DNA of 64,000 bases from Nocardia coubleae NBRC 108252. Its GTDB lineage: Bacteria > Actinomycetota > Actinomycetes > Mycobacteriales > Mycobacteriaceae. Positions 1 to 8,080 of this stretch are shown in pieces (positions within the stretch are counted from its first letter, which is position 1; each line of letters opens with the position of its first letter). Below the pieces are notes generated by a model, which searched no databases, had not been told where the DNA came from, and saw only the letters and a list, made by a program, of their open reading frames with translations. The stretch is from assembly GCF_001612805.1 (NCBI RefSeq), contig NZ_BDBD01000002.1:1-64000 (forward strand), in the 5' to 3' direction. The translations under genes were made by a program, and so were the position numbers.

Positions 1-17
1 ACGCCGCTTCGCGGCGT
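1..17. terminator. small hairpin at window edge
   Basis: A perfect 7-bp stem with a 3-base loop (acgccgc-ttc-gcggcgt). No T-run follows, so it is at best a weak terminator or a chance hairpin. The rest of 1-206 shows no convincing gene on either strand. Confidence 0.3.
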
Positions 18-206
18 TCCCTCCTCGAGGTCGGGAAGGGTGCGGGTTGGGAATGCGGTCATGGCGGACTCGAGTGGGGCCACGTGGCTGGTAGTGCGGT
101 AGATCGCGGCTTTGAGCGGTGCGGTGCAACCGCAGTGCGATCAGTCGGGGGTGCGGCAGGCGGCACGCCTAGGCCAGCCGCCCGCCGCCTCACTACTCCC
201 CCAGCC

Positions 207-1496
207 TCACACCCTTTCGAGGACCGCCGAGGCCCCGATACCGCCCGCCGCGCAAATGCCCAGCAGCGCGGTCTCTTTTCCGCTTCGAGCCAGCTCATTG
301 GCCATGGTCGTCACCATTCGGGCACCGGTGGCGCCGAACGGGTGGCCGAGCGAGATGGAGCCGCCGTGCACGTTCAAGGTGTCGATATCGACGGACCCCA
401 CTGCTTCATCGCGGTCGAGCCGGTTCTTGGCCCACTCCGTACTCTCCAACATACGAAGCACCGAAAGGGTCTGCGCTGCGAAGGCTTCATGGATATCGAC
501 GAGGTCGATATCGCCCAGGGACATCCCTGCTTTGTCGAGCGCGCGCGGCATCGAGATCGCCGGTCCGATGAGGACCTGGTCCGCTGGGTCGACGCTCACA
601 TAGCTCCACGAACGGAATGCGGCTAGTGGCGTGAGCCCCAGTGCCCGAGCCTTCTCCTCGCTCATCAACAACACCGCCGACGCACCATCGGTGAGCGGGC
701 TCGCGTTACCTGCGGTGACAGTGCCGTTCTCGGCGAAGACCGATTTCAGCGCGGCCAGCTTCTCCACGCTCGTATTCGGCCGGACCAGACCGTCGGTCTC
801 GATCCGTTTGCCGGACGGCGTCTCGATCGGCACGACCTCGTCATCGAATCGGCCCGAGGCGATAGCGGCGGCGGCGCGCTGGTGGGAGCGGGCGGCGAAA
901 GCGTCCTGGTCGGCGCGGGAGATACCGTTGATCCTTGCCATCTTCTCGGCGGACTCGCCCATCACCTCACCGGTGGTCCGCTCGGAGATCTTGGGCTGAC
1001 GCGGCAGGATGTCGGTGAACGGCGCGAGCTGACGCACGACGTCGAGGTAGTCCTTGGCCGACGGTTTCCCGAGCGCGACGGGTGCGACCGCGTGCACCAC
1101 TTTCTGCGGCAGTTTGATCTCGGCATTGCTGGTGGAGTCGCTGCCGCCCGCGATCATGATGTCGTATTCGCCGCGTTCGATCGCCGCGGCCGCCGAGGTG
1201 ACGGCCTGCAGGCCCGACGCGCACGCCCGGGTGACCGTGTACCCCTCGCACCCGAAATCCAGGTTCAGATCCAGGGCCACTTCGCGCGCGATGTTCGGCG
1301 CATGACTGGGCAGGATCACCCCGCCCCACACGATGGACTGGATCTCGGCGGGCGCGATGCCGGTGCGCGCGAGCAGACCACGCACCGCCGCACCGGCCAG
1401 GGCGATACTGTCGAGCCGGGTCAGGTCGGTGAACGCGCGGACGAACGGGGTGCGGGCACCCGCGATCACGACGGCGCGGCGGCGGTTCTCGGCCAT
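207..1496 (-). CDS. acetyl-CoA C-acyltransferase (thiolase, FadI-like)
   Basis: A 429-residue degradative thiolase that would cleave 3-ketoacyl-CoA with CoA to acetyl-CoA and a shortened acyl-CoA in the cytoplasm. The nucleophilic Cys lies in TRACASGLQA (about residue 91). The His sits in the C-terminal GGSISLGHPFGATGAR motif, and the second catalytic Cys is in GICAAGGIGAS near the end. The length is normal for a FadI/FadA-type enzyme. The ATG at 1496 is preceded by AAAGGAC, a fair ribosome site. The gene stands alone, with two strong inverted repeats directly upstream (1521-1552), so it is probably controlled by a local TetR-type repressor not seen here. It may serve fatty acid or steroid side-chain beta-oxidation; the substrate cannot be told from the sequence. 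Confidence 0.9.
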   Translation of the reverse strand: MAENRRRAVVIAGARTPFVRAFTDLTRLDSIALAGAAVRGLLARTGIAPAEIQSIVWGGVILPSHAPNIAREVALDLNLDFGCEGYTVTRACASGLQAVTSAAAAIERGEYDIMIAGGSDSTSNAEIKLPQKVVHAVAPVALGKPSAKDYLDVVRQLAPFTDILPRQPKISERTTGEVMGESAEKMARINGISRADQDAFAARSHQRAAAAIASGRFDDEVVPIETPSGKRIETDGLVRPNTSVEKLAALKSVFAENGTVTAGNASPLTDGASAVLLMSEEKARALGLTPLAAFRSWSYVSVDPADQVLIGPAISMPRALDKAGMSLGDIDLVDIHEAFAAQTLSVLRMLESTEWAKNRLDRDEAVGSVDIDTLNVHGGSISLGHPFGATGARMVTTMANELARSGKETALLGICAAGGIGASAVLERV

Positions 1497-1520
1497 GGGA
1501 GTCCTTTCGTCTGAACCCCC

Positions 1521-1552
1521 ACGGTATCCGATACCGTCGGTACTGGGTACCG
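1521..1552. promoter_or_regulatory. two adjacent inverted repeats upstream of the thiolase
   Basis: ACGGTATC-C-GATACCGT (1521-1537) is a perfect 8+1+8 palindrome. It is followed at once by CGGTAC-TGG-GTACCG (1538-1552), a perfect 6+3+6 palindrome. They lie in the gap between the thiolase start (1496) and the PPOX stop (1559), where the thiolase promoter must be. The form suits a dimeric repressor such as a TetR protein. Confidence 0.7.
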
Positions 1553-1558
1553 TTTCGG

Positions 1559-1939
1559 TCAGGCGGGCGTGATCTCGAGACCGATGGTGCCGTCCTTGCC
1601 CCGGCGCAGGTTGCTGAAGAAGATCACCAGCGGGCCGGTGAGCCGGTACTTGCGCCGCAGCAACGAGCGGACCTGCTCGGTTTCGGCCCCGCCGAGTACG
1701 CGCGCGGTACCCGACACCACCGCACCGTGCGTCTTACCGCGCGCATCGCACGGCTGCACGGTCACCTCGGGGTTGCGGCGGATGCGCTTGACCTTCCAGC
1801 TGTCGGTCACCGTCCAGACATACAGCTTGTCGTCGCGCGACACGGCCCACACCGGGGTGCCGACGGGCGTGCCGTCCTTCCGAAAAGTGGTGAGCAGAAC
1901 ATAGTTCGCGGTCGCAACCTCGCCCAGGCGGTTCGTCAT
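1559..1939 (-). CDS. PPOX-class F420-dependent flavoprotein
   Basis: A 126-residue split-barrel protein of the pyridoxamine 5'-phosphate oxidase-like superfamily. The fold is suggested by the N-terminal YVLLTTFRKDGTPVGTPVWAVSRDDKLYVWT pattern (here split: YVLLTTFRKDG, then VGTPVWAV) and the GKTHGAVVSGTARV strand. Actinobacterial members this short usually bind F420 or FMN and reduce or bind small molecules. The start is the ATG at 1939. A 67-base divergent gap separates it from the VOC gene at 2007. The physiological substrate is unknown. Confidence 0.75.
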   Translation of the reverse strand: MTNRLGEVATANYVLLTTFRKDGTPVGTPVWAVSRDDKLYVWTVTDSWKVKRIRRNPEVTVQPCDARGKTHGAVVSGTARVLGGAETEQVRSLLRRKYRLTGPLVIFFSNLRRGKDGTIGLEITPA

Positions 1940-2006
1940 TCTTCGAGCCTAGCGGTGCGAAAACTGGTACGGGCGGTGCGGCGGAAAGGTTCGTAGGCTC
2001 GGATTC

Positions 2007-2726
2007 ATGAGCGATGCCGCAGTGCCGATGTTGTGGAGTGGTGATCTCGGGGCCACGTTGGCGTTCTATCGGACGCTGGGGTGGACGGTGACCCACGAGC
2101 AGACACGGCCGTACGCGTACGGGGTGGTCGAGGGTCAGGGGACCGCCCTGCATTTCTCGCCCGCCCCCGGCGGGGTCGAGCTTCCCCTCGAACATGTCGC
2201 GGCGCTGCTGCTGGTCGACGACGTCGCCGACCGGCACGCGAAGTTCACCGCCGCGCTGCGCGCCGAATACGGCAGGATCCCCGTGAAGGGTTGCCCGCGG
2301 ATCACCCGTTTCCGGCCCGGCCAGTCGCGATTCACGCTGGTGGATCCGGTCGGCAATACGGTGCTGGTGATCCAGCGCGACGAACCGGAGTCCCTCGAAT
2401 ACGGCGGTTCCCGCGATCTCGACGGCCTGCCGAAAGTTCTCGACAATGCCCGCATCTTCCGCGATTTCAAGAACGACGACCGCGCCGCCACCCGCGCCCT
2501 GGAAACCGGTCTACGCCGTTTCGGCGCCACCGCGGCCGCGACCGACATTGCCCGCGCCTACGCCGCCCTGGCCGAACTCGCCGTCGCCGCAGGTGATTCC
2601 GAGCGCCTCGCGCACTGGAAATCCGCATTGAACGCACTCTCCCTCACCGCCGAGGAGCGCGCCGCCCTGTCTGCCGACGCCGCGGCATCGGACCAGCTGG
2701 CCACATGGCTCGCGACCACCGACTGA
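2007..2726 (+). CDS. VOC (glyoxalase/bleomycin-resistance) protein with helical C-terminal extension
   Basis: 239 residues. Residues about 1-125 form a VOC beta-alpha-beta-beta-beta module (WSGDLGATLAFYRTLGW at the start, FTLVDPVGNTVLVIQ at the end), the fold of glyoxalases and bleomycin-binding proteins. Residues about 130-239 are Ala- and Leu-rich and look all-helical, with repeat-like AYAALAELAVAAGDSERLAHW. A single VOC unit is about 120 residues, so nearly half the protein is an extra domain. The ATG at 2007 was used. It may sequester or modify a small compound; no substrate is implied by the neighbours. Confidence 0.7.
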   Translation: MSDAAVPMLWSGDLGATLAFYRTLGWTVTHEQTRPYAYGVVEGQGTALHFSPAPGGVELPLEHVAALLLVDDVADRHAKFTAALRAEYGRIPVKGCPRITRFRPGQSRFTLVDPVGNTVLVIQRDEPESLEYGGSRDLDGLPKVLDNARIFRDFKNDDRAATRALETGLRRFGATAAATDIARAYAALAELAVAAGDSERLAHWKSALNALSLTAEERAALSADAAASDQLATWLATTD

Positions 2727-2958
2727 TCGACCCGCTCCCAGCCGCTCGCCGAACGGTGGGCCGCCATCGGGTTGATCGCGAAACCGGAGGATTCGGCTAC
2801 CGGCCGGATCGGTCGGCAACAGACCGGAAGGCACATCAGCATCTGAACGGCCCCGACCTGGAATTCGTAGTCGACATCGACAACCCGGCATCGATCGTCA
2901 CCGCGTGCATCGTAGGTTTCGACCGGCGCCGTACCTTGCGGAACAGTAAACTGCCACC

Positions 2959-3942
2959 GTGCAGGGGCGGAGCAGTAAGCAATTCGTCAGGCGTTGCGTG
3001 GCAACAACATTCGCGGCCGTCGCCGTAGTCGGTGCGATTCCGGTGACCGCCGCCCAGGGACAATCCCACTCCTGTGCCGACGGCTGGCAGGCCGACGTGC
3101 TCGCCGCCGACCTGGGCGCGCTCGAGAACCTCGAGCACGACGGAGCGGGCGGCTTCTACGTCAGCGGCCTCCTGCGCGGTGAAATCCTGCACGTCGACGC
3201 GGCAGGCACCGTCACCCTCGTCCTGTCCGGCCTCGATCATCCGGCGGGCCTGCGATTGTCCGGCGACACACTGTATTTCGTCACCGGCGACGGCAGCACC
3301 CCGAACGGTGGCGGCACCCTGCGCGCATTGGACCTGCCGACCGGCACTGTCACCATCCTGCTCCCCGATCTGGTCCAACCCAACGGCCTGCTCCTGCTGC
3401 CCGACGGCGACCTGCTGATCTCCCAGCTGTCGGTCCCGTGGCCGCCGGTCGGCATCAGCCGCTACCGCCCGTCGACCGGTGAGTTCACCCTCGCCTGGTC
3501 CCCCGTGCACCGCCCGAACGGCCTGGCCGTCTCCCCCGACGGCCGCTCCATCTACACCGACGACATCGCCCTGTCCCAGCTCCTGCGCATCCCACTGGAC
3601 GCACCGGACGAACCCGAGGTCGTCGCCACCATCACCGACGGCTTCCTCCCCGTCCTCGACGACCTCGACGTGGCCGCCGACGGCACCGCCTACGTCACCG
3701 GCGACTACTCGGGCAACGTCTACCGCGTCGACACCACCACCGGCGCCTGGTGCACCATCGTCACCGGCTGGACCACCCCACCCACCCCACTGCCGTCCCC
3801 ACCGCCGATCGGCCCCACCTCGGCTCGTCTCGCCCCGGACGGCCCCTCCTGGTCCCTCTACGTCACCAGCATCGACGGCACCCTCCGCCGCCTCCGCCCG
3901 CCCCCGACCCTCGACCTCACCCCACCGACCCACCAACTTTGA
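2959..3942 (+). CDS. exported SMP-30/gluconolactonase-like beta-propeller protein
   Basis: 327 residues starting at GTG 2959. An N-terminal signal sequence (RR near residue 11, hydrophobic stretch TFAAVAVVGAIPVTAA) ends about residue 34, so the mature protein is exported. The body repeats blade-like units: HDGAGGFYVSGLLRGEILHV, GLDHPAGLRLSGDTLYFV, PNGLAVSPDGRSIYTDD and AADGTAYVTGDYSGNVYRVD. These are typical of SMP-30/gluconolactonase/LRE beta-propellers, which hydrolyse lactones or act as binding scaffolds. It stands alone between unrelated genes. Enzymatic activity is not assured from sequence alone. Confidence 0.75.
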   Translation: MQGRSSKQFVRRCVATTFAAVAVVGAIPVTAAQGQSHSCADGWQADVLAADLGALENLEHDGAGGFYVSGLLRGEILHVDAAGTVTLVLSGLDHPAGLRLSGDTLYFVTGDGSTPNGGGTLRALDLPTGTVTILLPDLVQPNGLLLLPDGDLLISQLSVPWPPVGISRYRPSTGEFTLAWSPVHRPNGLAVSPDGRSIYTDDIALSQLLRIPLDAPDEPEVVATITDGFLPVLDDLDVAADGTAYVTGDYSGNVYRVDTTTGAWCTIVTGWTTPPTPLPSPPPIGPTSARLAPDGPSWSLYVTSIDGTLRRLRPPPTLDLTPPTHQL

Positions 3943-4085
3943 CCTCTAGCCGGACACCACTGCAGGTCTTCCGCTCCCGGTGAACAGAAGGCTGTCCCAC
4001 CTACGTTCCGGCTGGTTTCGTGTCACCGAACAGTCGAAAACACTGACCGGACTATCCGTTTCGATGCGGAGATCGGAGCGGAACC

Positions 4086-4850
4086 ATGAGCCCCAGGTGG
4101 GCCCGGCAGGAAGAGTTCGGGATTCGCCTCGACTGGGGGCCGACGGGAGCCGCAGTGATCGGCGCGGGTGCGGCGTGTGTCGTGGTGGTCGATGTGTTGT
4201 CGTTCAGTACCGCTGTGTCTGTTGTCGTCTCGGCGGGCACAGCCGTCTACCCCTATCGATGGCGTGACGATTCCGCGCAGGAATTCGCCGCGCGGCACGG
4301 TGCCGAGCTCGCCGTCGGACGACGTGCTGTCGATGCCGCCCATCCGTGGTCGCTGTCTCCAGCGGCGCTCCGCCGAGCACCGTTCACCGATCGCCTCGTC
4401 CTACCCTCCCCCAACGGTTCCACCATCGCCTCGGCTGTCGTGGACGCACCCGTCGTCGCGGCCTGTCTTCGCAATGCCGATGCGGTCGCCACGTGGATCG
4501 CCGAGCGGCGGTGGGGCATGCCCGAGCAGCCGATCGCGATCGTTCCCGCTGGTGGGCGCTGGGCGGACGACGCGACACTTCGGCCCACTGTCGAGGACCT
4601 ACTCGGTGCCGGAGCCCTCGTGGCCGCGCTGATCGACCGAGGTTGCGGTCACCCTTCGCCCGAAGCGCGTTCCGCCGCACACGCTTTCCTGTCCGTGACG
4701 AACATCGGCACCGAGCTGGACGAGTGTGCGTCGGGCCGAGAACTTCGATCGGGCGGGTTCGGCGACGATGTCGACATCGCGGCGCAGATCGATACCGACA
4801 CCGTCGTTCCGGTCCTCACCGACGGCGCGTTCACCGATCACAGCCTCTGA
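4086..4850 (+). CDS. 2-phosphosulfolactate phosphatase family protein (ComB-like)
   Basis: 254 residues. The acidic motif VVVVDVLSFSTAVSVV (about residues 37-52) and LPSPNGSTIA (about residues 107-116) are hallmarks of the ComB family. In archaea this family dephosphorylates 2-phosphosulfolactate in coenzyme M synthesis. Actinobacteria do not make coenzyme M this way, so the true substrate is probably another phosphorylated acid. The ATG at 4086 follows GGAGCGGAACC. No functional partner is adjacent. Confidence 0.8.
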   Translation: MSPRWARQEEFGIRLDWGPTGAAVIGAGAACVVVVDVLSFSTAVSVVVSAGTAVYPYRWRDDSAQEFAARHGAELAVGRRAVDAAHPWSLSPAALRRAPFTDRLVLPSPNGSTIASAVVDAPVVAACLRNADAVATWIAERRWGMPEQPIAIVPAGGRWADDATLRPTVEDLLGAGALVAALIDRGCGHPSPEARSAAHAFLSVTNIGTELDECASGRELRSGGFGDDVDIAAQIDTDTVVPVLTDGAFTDHSL

Positions 4851-4910
4851 GCCGCCCTCCCCGCCGGCCGGTGGGCGGTGAGTCGCGGCCGCTGACCCAC
4901 CGCCACGGTT

Positions 4911-5435
4911 CTACTGATTCGCGCCGATCACCCCGCCGATCACCGCACCGATGATGCACCCCGGAATGGCGCTGACCAGCAGGAAGATCAGGCCGATGAG
5001 TGCGCCGACGACGCAGCCGATGGCGACGCCCGCGACGATATTGCCGGTCTGATCGATGTGCTGCAGTGCCGCCGGGTTCGGGGCGGGTGCGTTGACGGGC
5101 GTGAGGGTGAGTGACGTTGCGGTAGCGTCGATTTCGGGAATCACCTGCACGGCGGGACCAGCGACCACGGCCACCGTGGTGGGGATGAACCCGACCCGCG
5201 CGCCGTCCGGTGAGAGCACGGCCACACCCGCGCCGGGGGTGAGTTCGAAAGTGCCCGAGGTCAATTCGACCGTCGCCTCCGACCCGTCCGAGGCGAGAGC
5301 GGCGGAGTAGGCGACGGCGCCGTCGACACCGGCGAGCGACGGACCCGCCACGGGAGCGCCGTGGGCGGTGGCGGCGGTGATACCGGTCGCGGCGACGGTG
5401 AACAGACCGGCGGCCAGCAACTGCGTGAATTTCAT
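4911..5435 (-). CDS. exported protein with C-terminal glycine-zipper membrane segment
   Basis: 174 residues from the ATG at 5435, which has a clear AGGGAC ribosome site; an upstream in-frame start is not needed. A signal peptide (MKFTQLLAAGLFTVAATGITAATAHGA, split here as MKFTQLLAAGL and TAATAHGA) is followed by a beta-rich domain of about 85 residues. A final segment rich in G, A, V and I (VAGVAIGCVVGALIGLIFLL, then GCIIGAVIGGVIGANQ) resembles a glycine zipper. It is probably secreted and then membrane- or envelope-associated. The family is common in mycolic-acid actinobacteria; no function is known to me. Confidence 0.65.
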   Translation of the reverse strand: MKFTQLLAAGLFTVAATGITAATAHGAPVAGPSLAGVDGAVAYSAALASDGSEATVELTSGTFELTPGAGVAVLSPDGARVGFIPTTVAVVAGPAVQVIPEIDATATSLTLTPVNAPAPNPAALQHIDQTGNIVAGVAIGCVVGALIGLIFLLVSAIPGCIIGAVIGGVIGANQ

Positions 5436-5542
5436 GGGATGTCCCTCCGATGCGCTGATCCGACTACCCCGGGACCAGCTCGACACCACCTATGATGCGC
5501 CATTGCTATGTGCTATAAGTCTGATTCGGCAGAGGTTACCGA

Positions 5543-6310
5543 TCAGTTTCGCGAGGTCAGCACGCTCGGCCCGTCGGCGGTGACGGCGATCGTGTGCTCG
5601 CTGTGGGCGCAGCGCGATCCATCGGCCGAGCGGATGGTCCACCCGTCGGCGTCGGTGTAGACCTTGTCGGTGCCCGCCGCGAACCAGGGCTCGATGGCGA
5701 TGGTGAGCCCCGGCCGCAGCAGGAAACCGCGTCCGGCCCTGCCGTTGTTGGCCACGTGCGGGTCTTCGTGCATGGTCCGCCCGATGCCGTGCCCGCCGTA
5801 TTCGGTGTTGATCGGGTACCCGTATCCGCGTGCGACATCGGCGATCGCGGCCGAGATGTCGCCCAGCCGGTTGCCGGGCTGCGCGGCCGCGATCCCGGCG
5901 GCCAGTGCCTCCTCGGTAGCCCGCACCAGCCGTAGATCGTCGGCCGAGCCGGTGCCGACGGTGAACGAGATCGCCGAGTCCGCGCTCCAGCCGTCGATGG
6001 TGACGGCCAGGTCGGCGGTGAGCAGATCACCGTCGCGCAGCACGTAATCATGCGGAAGCCCGTGCAGGACAGCATCGTTGACGGCCAAGCACACCGTATT
6101 GCGGAACGGTCCACGCCCGAACGAGGGCGAGTAGTCCCAGTAGCACGACACCGCACCACGTTCGCGAATCCGTTCGCGCACATAGGCTTCCAGCTCCAGC
6201 AGGTTCACCCCCACCAGCGCTCGTTCGCGCACGCCGGCCAGTACGTCCGCGACGAACCGGCCGGTCACCCGCATCCGTTCGATCTCCTCGGGAGTCTTCA
6301 ACTCCACCAT
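5543..6310 (-). CDS. map: type I methionyl aminopeptidase
   Basis: 255 residues removing N-terminal Met from nascent proteins. All five metal ligands of the pita-bread fold can be placed: the two Asp in TADLAVTIDGWSADSAISF, His in GGHGIGR, Glu in IEPWF and Glu in HSEHT. The substrate-binding His lies in VLHGLP. The ATG at 6310 is chosen because GGAGG lies 4 bases upstream; a GTG one codon earlier is too close to it. The gene sits just below a long AT-rich inverted repeat (6324-6366), which suggests specific control, unusual for a housekeeping aminopeptidase. It is likely an additional, conditionally used copy. Confidence 0.9.
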   Translation of the reverse strand: MVELKTPEEIERMRVTGRFVADVLAGVRERALVGVNLLELEAYVRERIRERGAVSCYWDYSPSFGRGPFRNTVCLAVNDAVLHGLPHDYVLRDGDLLTADLAVTIDGWSADSAISFTVGTGSADDLRLVRATEEALAAGIAAAQPGNRLGDISAAIADVARGYGYPINTEYGGHGIGRTMHEDPHVANNGRAGRGFLLRPGLTIAIEPWFAAGTDKVYTDADGWTIRSADGSRCAHSEHTIAVTADGPSVLTSRN

Positions 6311-6323
6311 CACGCCTCCACTC

Positions 6324-6366
6324 GGTATTTTTATACCGACACTAGCCGTGTCGGTATAAAAATACC
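6324..6366. promoter_or_regulatory. perfect 19-bp inverted repeat between map and an SDR
   Basis: GGTATTTTTATACCGACAC, a 5-base spacer, then its exact reverse complement. Each arm contains a smaller inverted repeat GGTAT-N4-ATACC, so the element looks like two operator half-pairs. It lies 14 bases upstream of the map start and 5 bases after the SDR stop. It could be a map operator, an AT-rich terminator for the SDR, or both. Confidence 0.65.
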
Positions 6367-6370
6367 AAGC

Positions 6371-7180
6371 TCAGCGGTTGAGGTTGCCCATGTCGACCGG
6401 GATCTGCGCGCCCGTCACCTGACCCGCCTCGTCCGAACACAGCCACGCCACCGCCGCCGCGATCTCCTCCGGCTGACAGATGTAGCTGGGCAGCGCGTTC
6501 ATGAACATGGGCCCGAGCGTGCTCGCGTGCTCCTCGAGCAGCGGGCCCATCTCGCCCATCTGCATCCCGGTCGCCACGCCCGCCGGGTGCACGGTGTTCA
6601 CCCGGATGCCGTACCCGCCGAGCTCGTTGGCCATGGTCTTGGCCAGGCCGGTGATGGCGTGTTTGCTGGCGACATAGTGGCCGACGAACGGCATACCCTT
6701 GAGCCCGGCCACCGAACTGGTGAACACCATCGCGCCACCGCTACCCTGCGCGATCAGGTGCGGCACAGCGGCTTTCGCGGTATGCCACACACCGGTCAGA
6801 TTCACATCGATGGTTTCGCGCCACTGTTCGGGCGTGATCTCCCACGACAGCGCCGCCGAGCAGATGCCCGCGTTGGCGACCACCACGTCGAGCCTGCCGA
6901 GCTCCTCGATACCCGCGGCCAGCGCGGCCGAGAGCGCGTCGAAATCGCGCACGTCGACCTTGCTCGCGACGATCCGGCCACCGGCGGCCTCGACGAGTTT
7001 CACCGTCTCGGCCAGGTCGTCTTCCGTCGCCCCCGCGTATCCGGTGCTGCCGAATTCCGCGCAGGCGTCGACGGCGATCAGATCGGCGCCTTCCTCGGCG
7101 AAGCGCACCGCCTCGGCCCTGCCCTGTCCGCGCGCCGCGCCCGTCACGAAGACCACCTTGTCCTCGAACCGTCGTGCCAC
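6371..7180 (-). CDS. mycofactocin-coupled SDR family oxidoreductase
   Basis: 269 residues of short-chain dehydrogenase. TGAARGQGRAEAVRFAEEGAD is the nucleotide-binding region (quoted in part: TGAARGQGRAEAV). NAG is in VVANAGIC, the Ser in FTSSVAG, and YxxxK is in YVASKHA. The TGAARGQGR form, the insert before DVRD and NLTGVWHTAKAA are typical of the family predicted to use tightly bound NAD recycled through mycofactocin. Such enzymes oxidise alcohols. It is transcribed towards map, with only the inverted repeat between. Two relatives occur at 27415-29041. The substrate is unknown; steroid alcohols are possible given the neighbours. Confidence 0.85.
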   Translation of the reverse strand: MARRFEDKVVFVTGAARGQGRAEAVRFAEEGADLIAVDACAEFGSTGYAGATEDDLAETVKLVEAAGGRIVASKVDVRDFDALSAALAAGIEELGRLDVVVANAGICSAALSWEITPEQWRETIDVNLTGVWHTAKAAVPHLIAQGSGGAMVFTSSVAGLKGMPFVGHYVASKHAITGLAKTMANELGGYGIRVNTVHPAGVATGMQMGEMGPLLEEHASTLGPMFMNALPSYICQPEEIAAAVAWLCSDEAGQVTGAQIPVDMGNLNR

Positions 7181-7275
7181 GTTCCTACCTCCGAACCTCG
7201 TCGTCCTTCATGAACACTTCACCACCACGGAACGGGCCGTGCGGTACGAAACCGGATTTTCGGCGGCTTCGGGCC

Positions 7276-7881
7276 CTACGTGGCGGCAGGATCATGGGCG
7301 AAGCTCGCCCACGCCCGGACGACGATCTCCCCCGAGGCGTCGACACCGGTGAGAGTGACATCGACGCGCGGCTCGCCGTCCTGGATGTAGTGCTGGGTGA
7401 TGTGGCCGGAGCAGGTCACGGTGTCGCCGGGCGGCAGGGCGCGCAGCACGCGGGTGCGGAAGCGGCGGATGTTCTCGGCGCCGAGCCAGTCGGTGGCGTA
7501 GGTGGCGAGCAGTTCGGCCGAGTGTGGTGTGCTCTCCTCGGCGACAACGGATTCGGTGACCGACGCCCACGACTCGGCGACGAGCCCGCCGGTGCGGTCG
7601 AAGTACTGGACGAGAGATTCGGAGCCGTCCGGATCGTGCCGGTCGATCGCGCGGACGGCGGTCAGCCGATCACCGGCGCGCGGCGGCGGCCCGAAGAACC
7701 GGTGATCGGTCTCGGTCCGGCCACCCGTGACGCGCCCACCCGCGGGCAGGAACGTCGGCGGGACCACGGGCCGTTCGGCGAGCCGGTAGGCCGGATCCCG
7801 CGACAACGCCCGGGCCGCGAACAACCGGATGTCCTCGGTGTCCAGATCGACGGCCACCGCCCTACCTGCGTGCACGCTCAC
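7276..7881 (-). CDS. MaoC/FAS1-type dehydratase-like protein
   Basis: 201 residues from a GTG at 7881 chosen for the GAGGAG six bases upstream; a much longer open frame exists but runs into kshA. The N-terminal part (PPTFLPAGGRVTGG, RAGDRLTAVRAIDRHD, FDRTGGLVAESWASV) fits a MaoC-type hotdog N-terminal domain. The C-terminal part (RTRVLRALPPGDTVTCSG, VDVTLTGVDASGEIVVRAW) fits a second hotdog. Such proteins hydrate enoyl-CoAs or act as thioesterase-like binders. It is divergent from kshA and shares with it a promoter region holding two copies of the TCCCG-N5-CGGGA motif, so it is probably in the steroid regulon. Confidence 0.7.
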   Translation of the reverse strand: MSVHAGRAVAVDLDTEDIRLFAARALSRDPAYRLAERPVVPPTFLPAGGRVTGGRTETDHRFFGPPPRAGDRLTAVRAIDRHDPDGSESLVQYFDRTGGLVAESWASVTESVVAEESTPHSAELLATYATDWLGAENIRRFRTRVLRALPPGDTVTCSGHITQHYIQDGEPRVDVTLTGVDASGEIVVRAWASFAHDPAAT

Positions 7882-7944
7882 GATCACTCCTCTCGTCCTG
7901 CTCGGTCGCCACGCTAGGCGGCCGGCGGTGTTGTGACCGGTTCC

Positions 7945-8001
7945 TCTCCCGCTGATCGGGACATCGCGACGCGGGCGGGAAAACATGTCCACTGACCGGG
8001 A
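7945..8001. promoter_or_regulatory. steroid-regulon operator pair, MaoC-like/kshA promoter region
   Basis: TCTCCCGCTGATCGGGA (7945-7961) and a degenerate second copy ATGTCCACTGACCGGGA (7985-8001), about 40 bases apart, between divergent genes. The same motif recurs at 13531, 17676/17713, 21014, 29112/29141, 44535/44564 and 47122/47153. Confidence 0.65.
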
Positions 8002-8080
8002 CGACCCCATCACCGCCAGGCCCGCGCGGGCACACCATCGGCGCAGCTCATCCCCACTCCGCCCGAACATGGAGGTTTCG

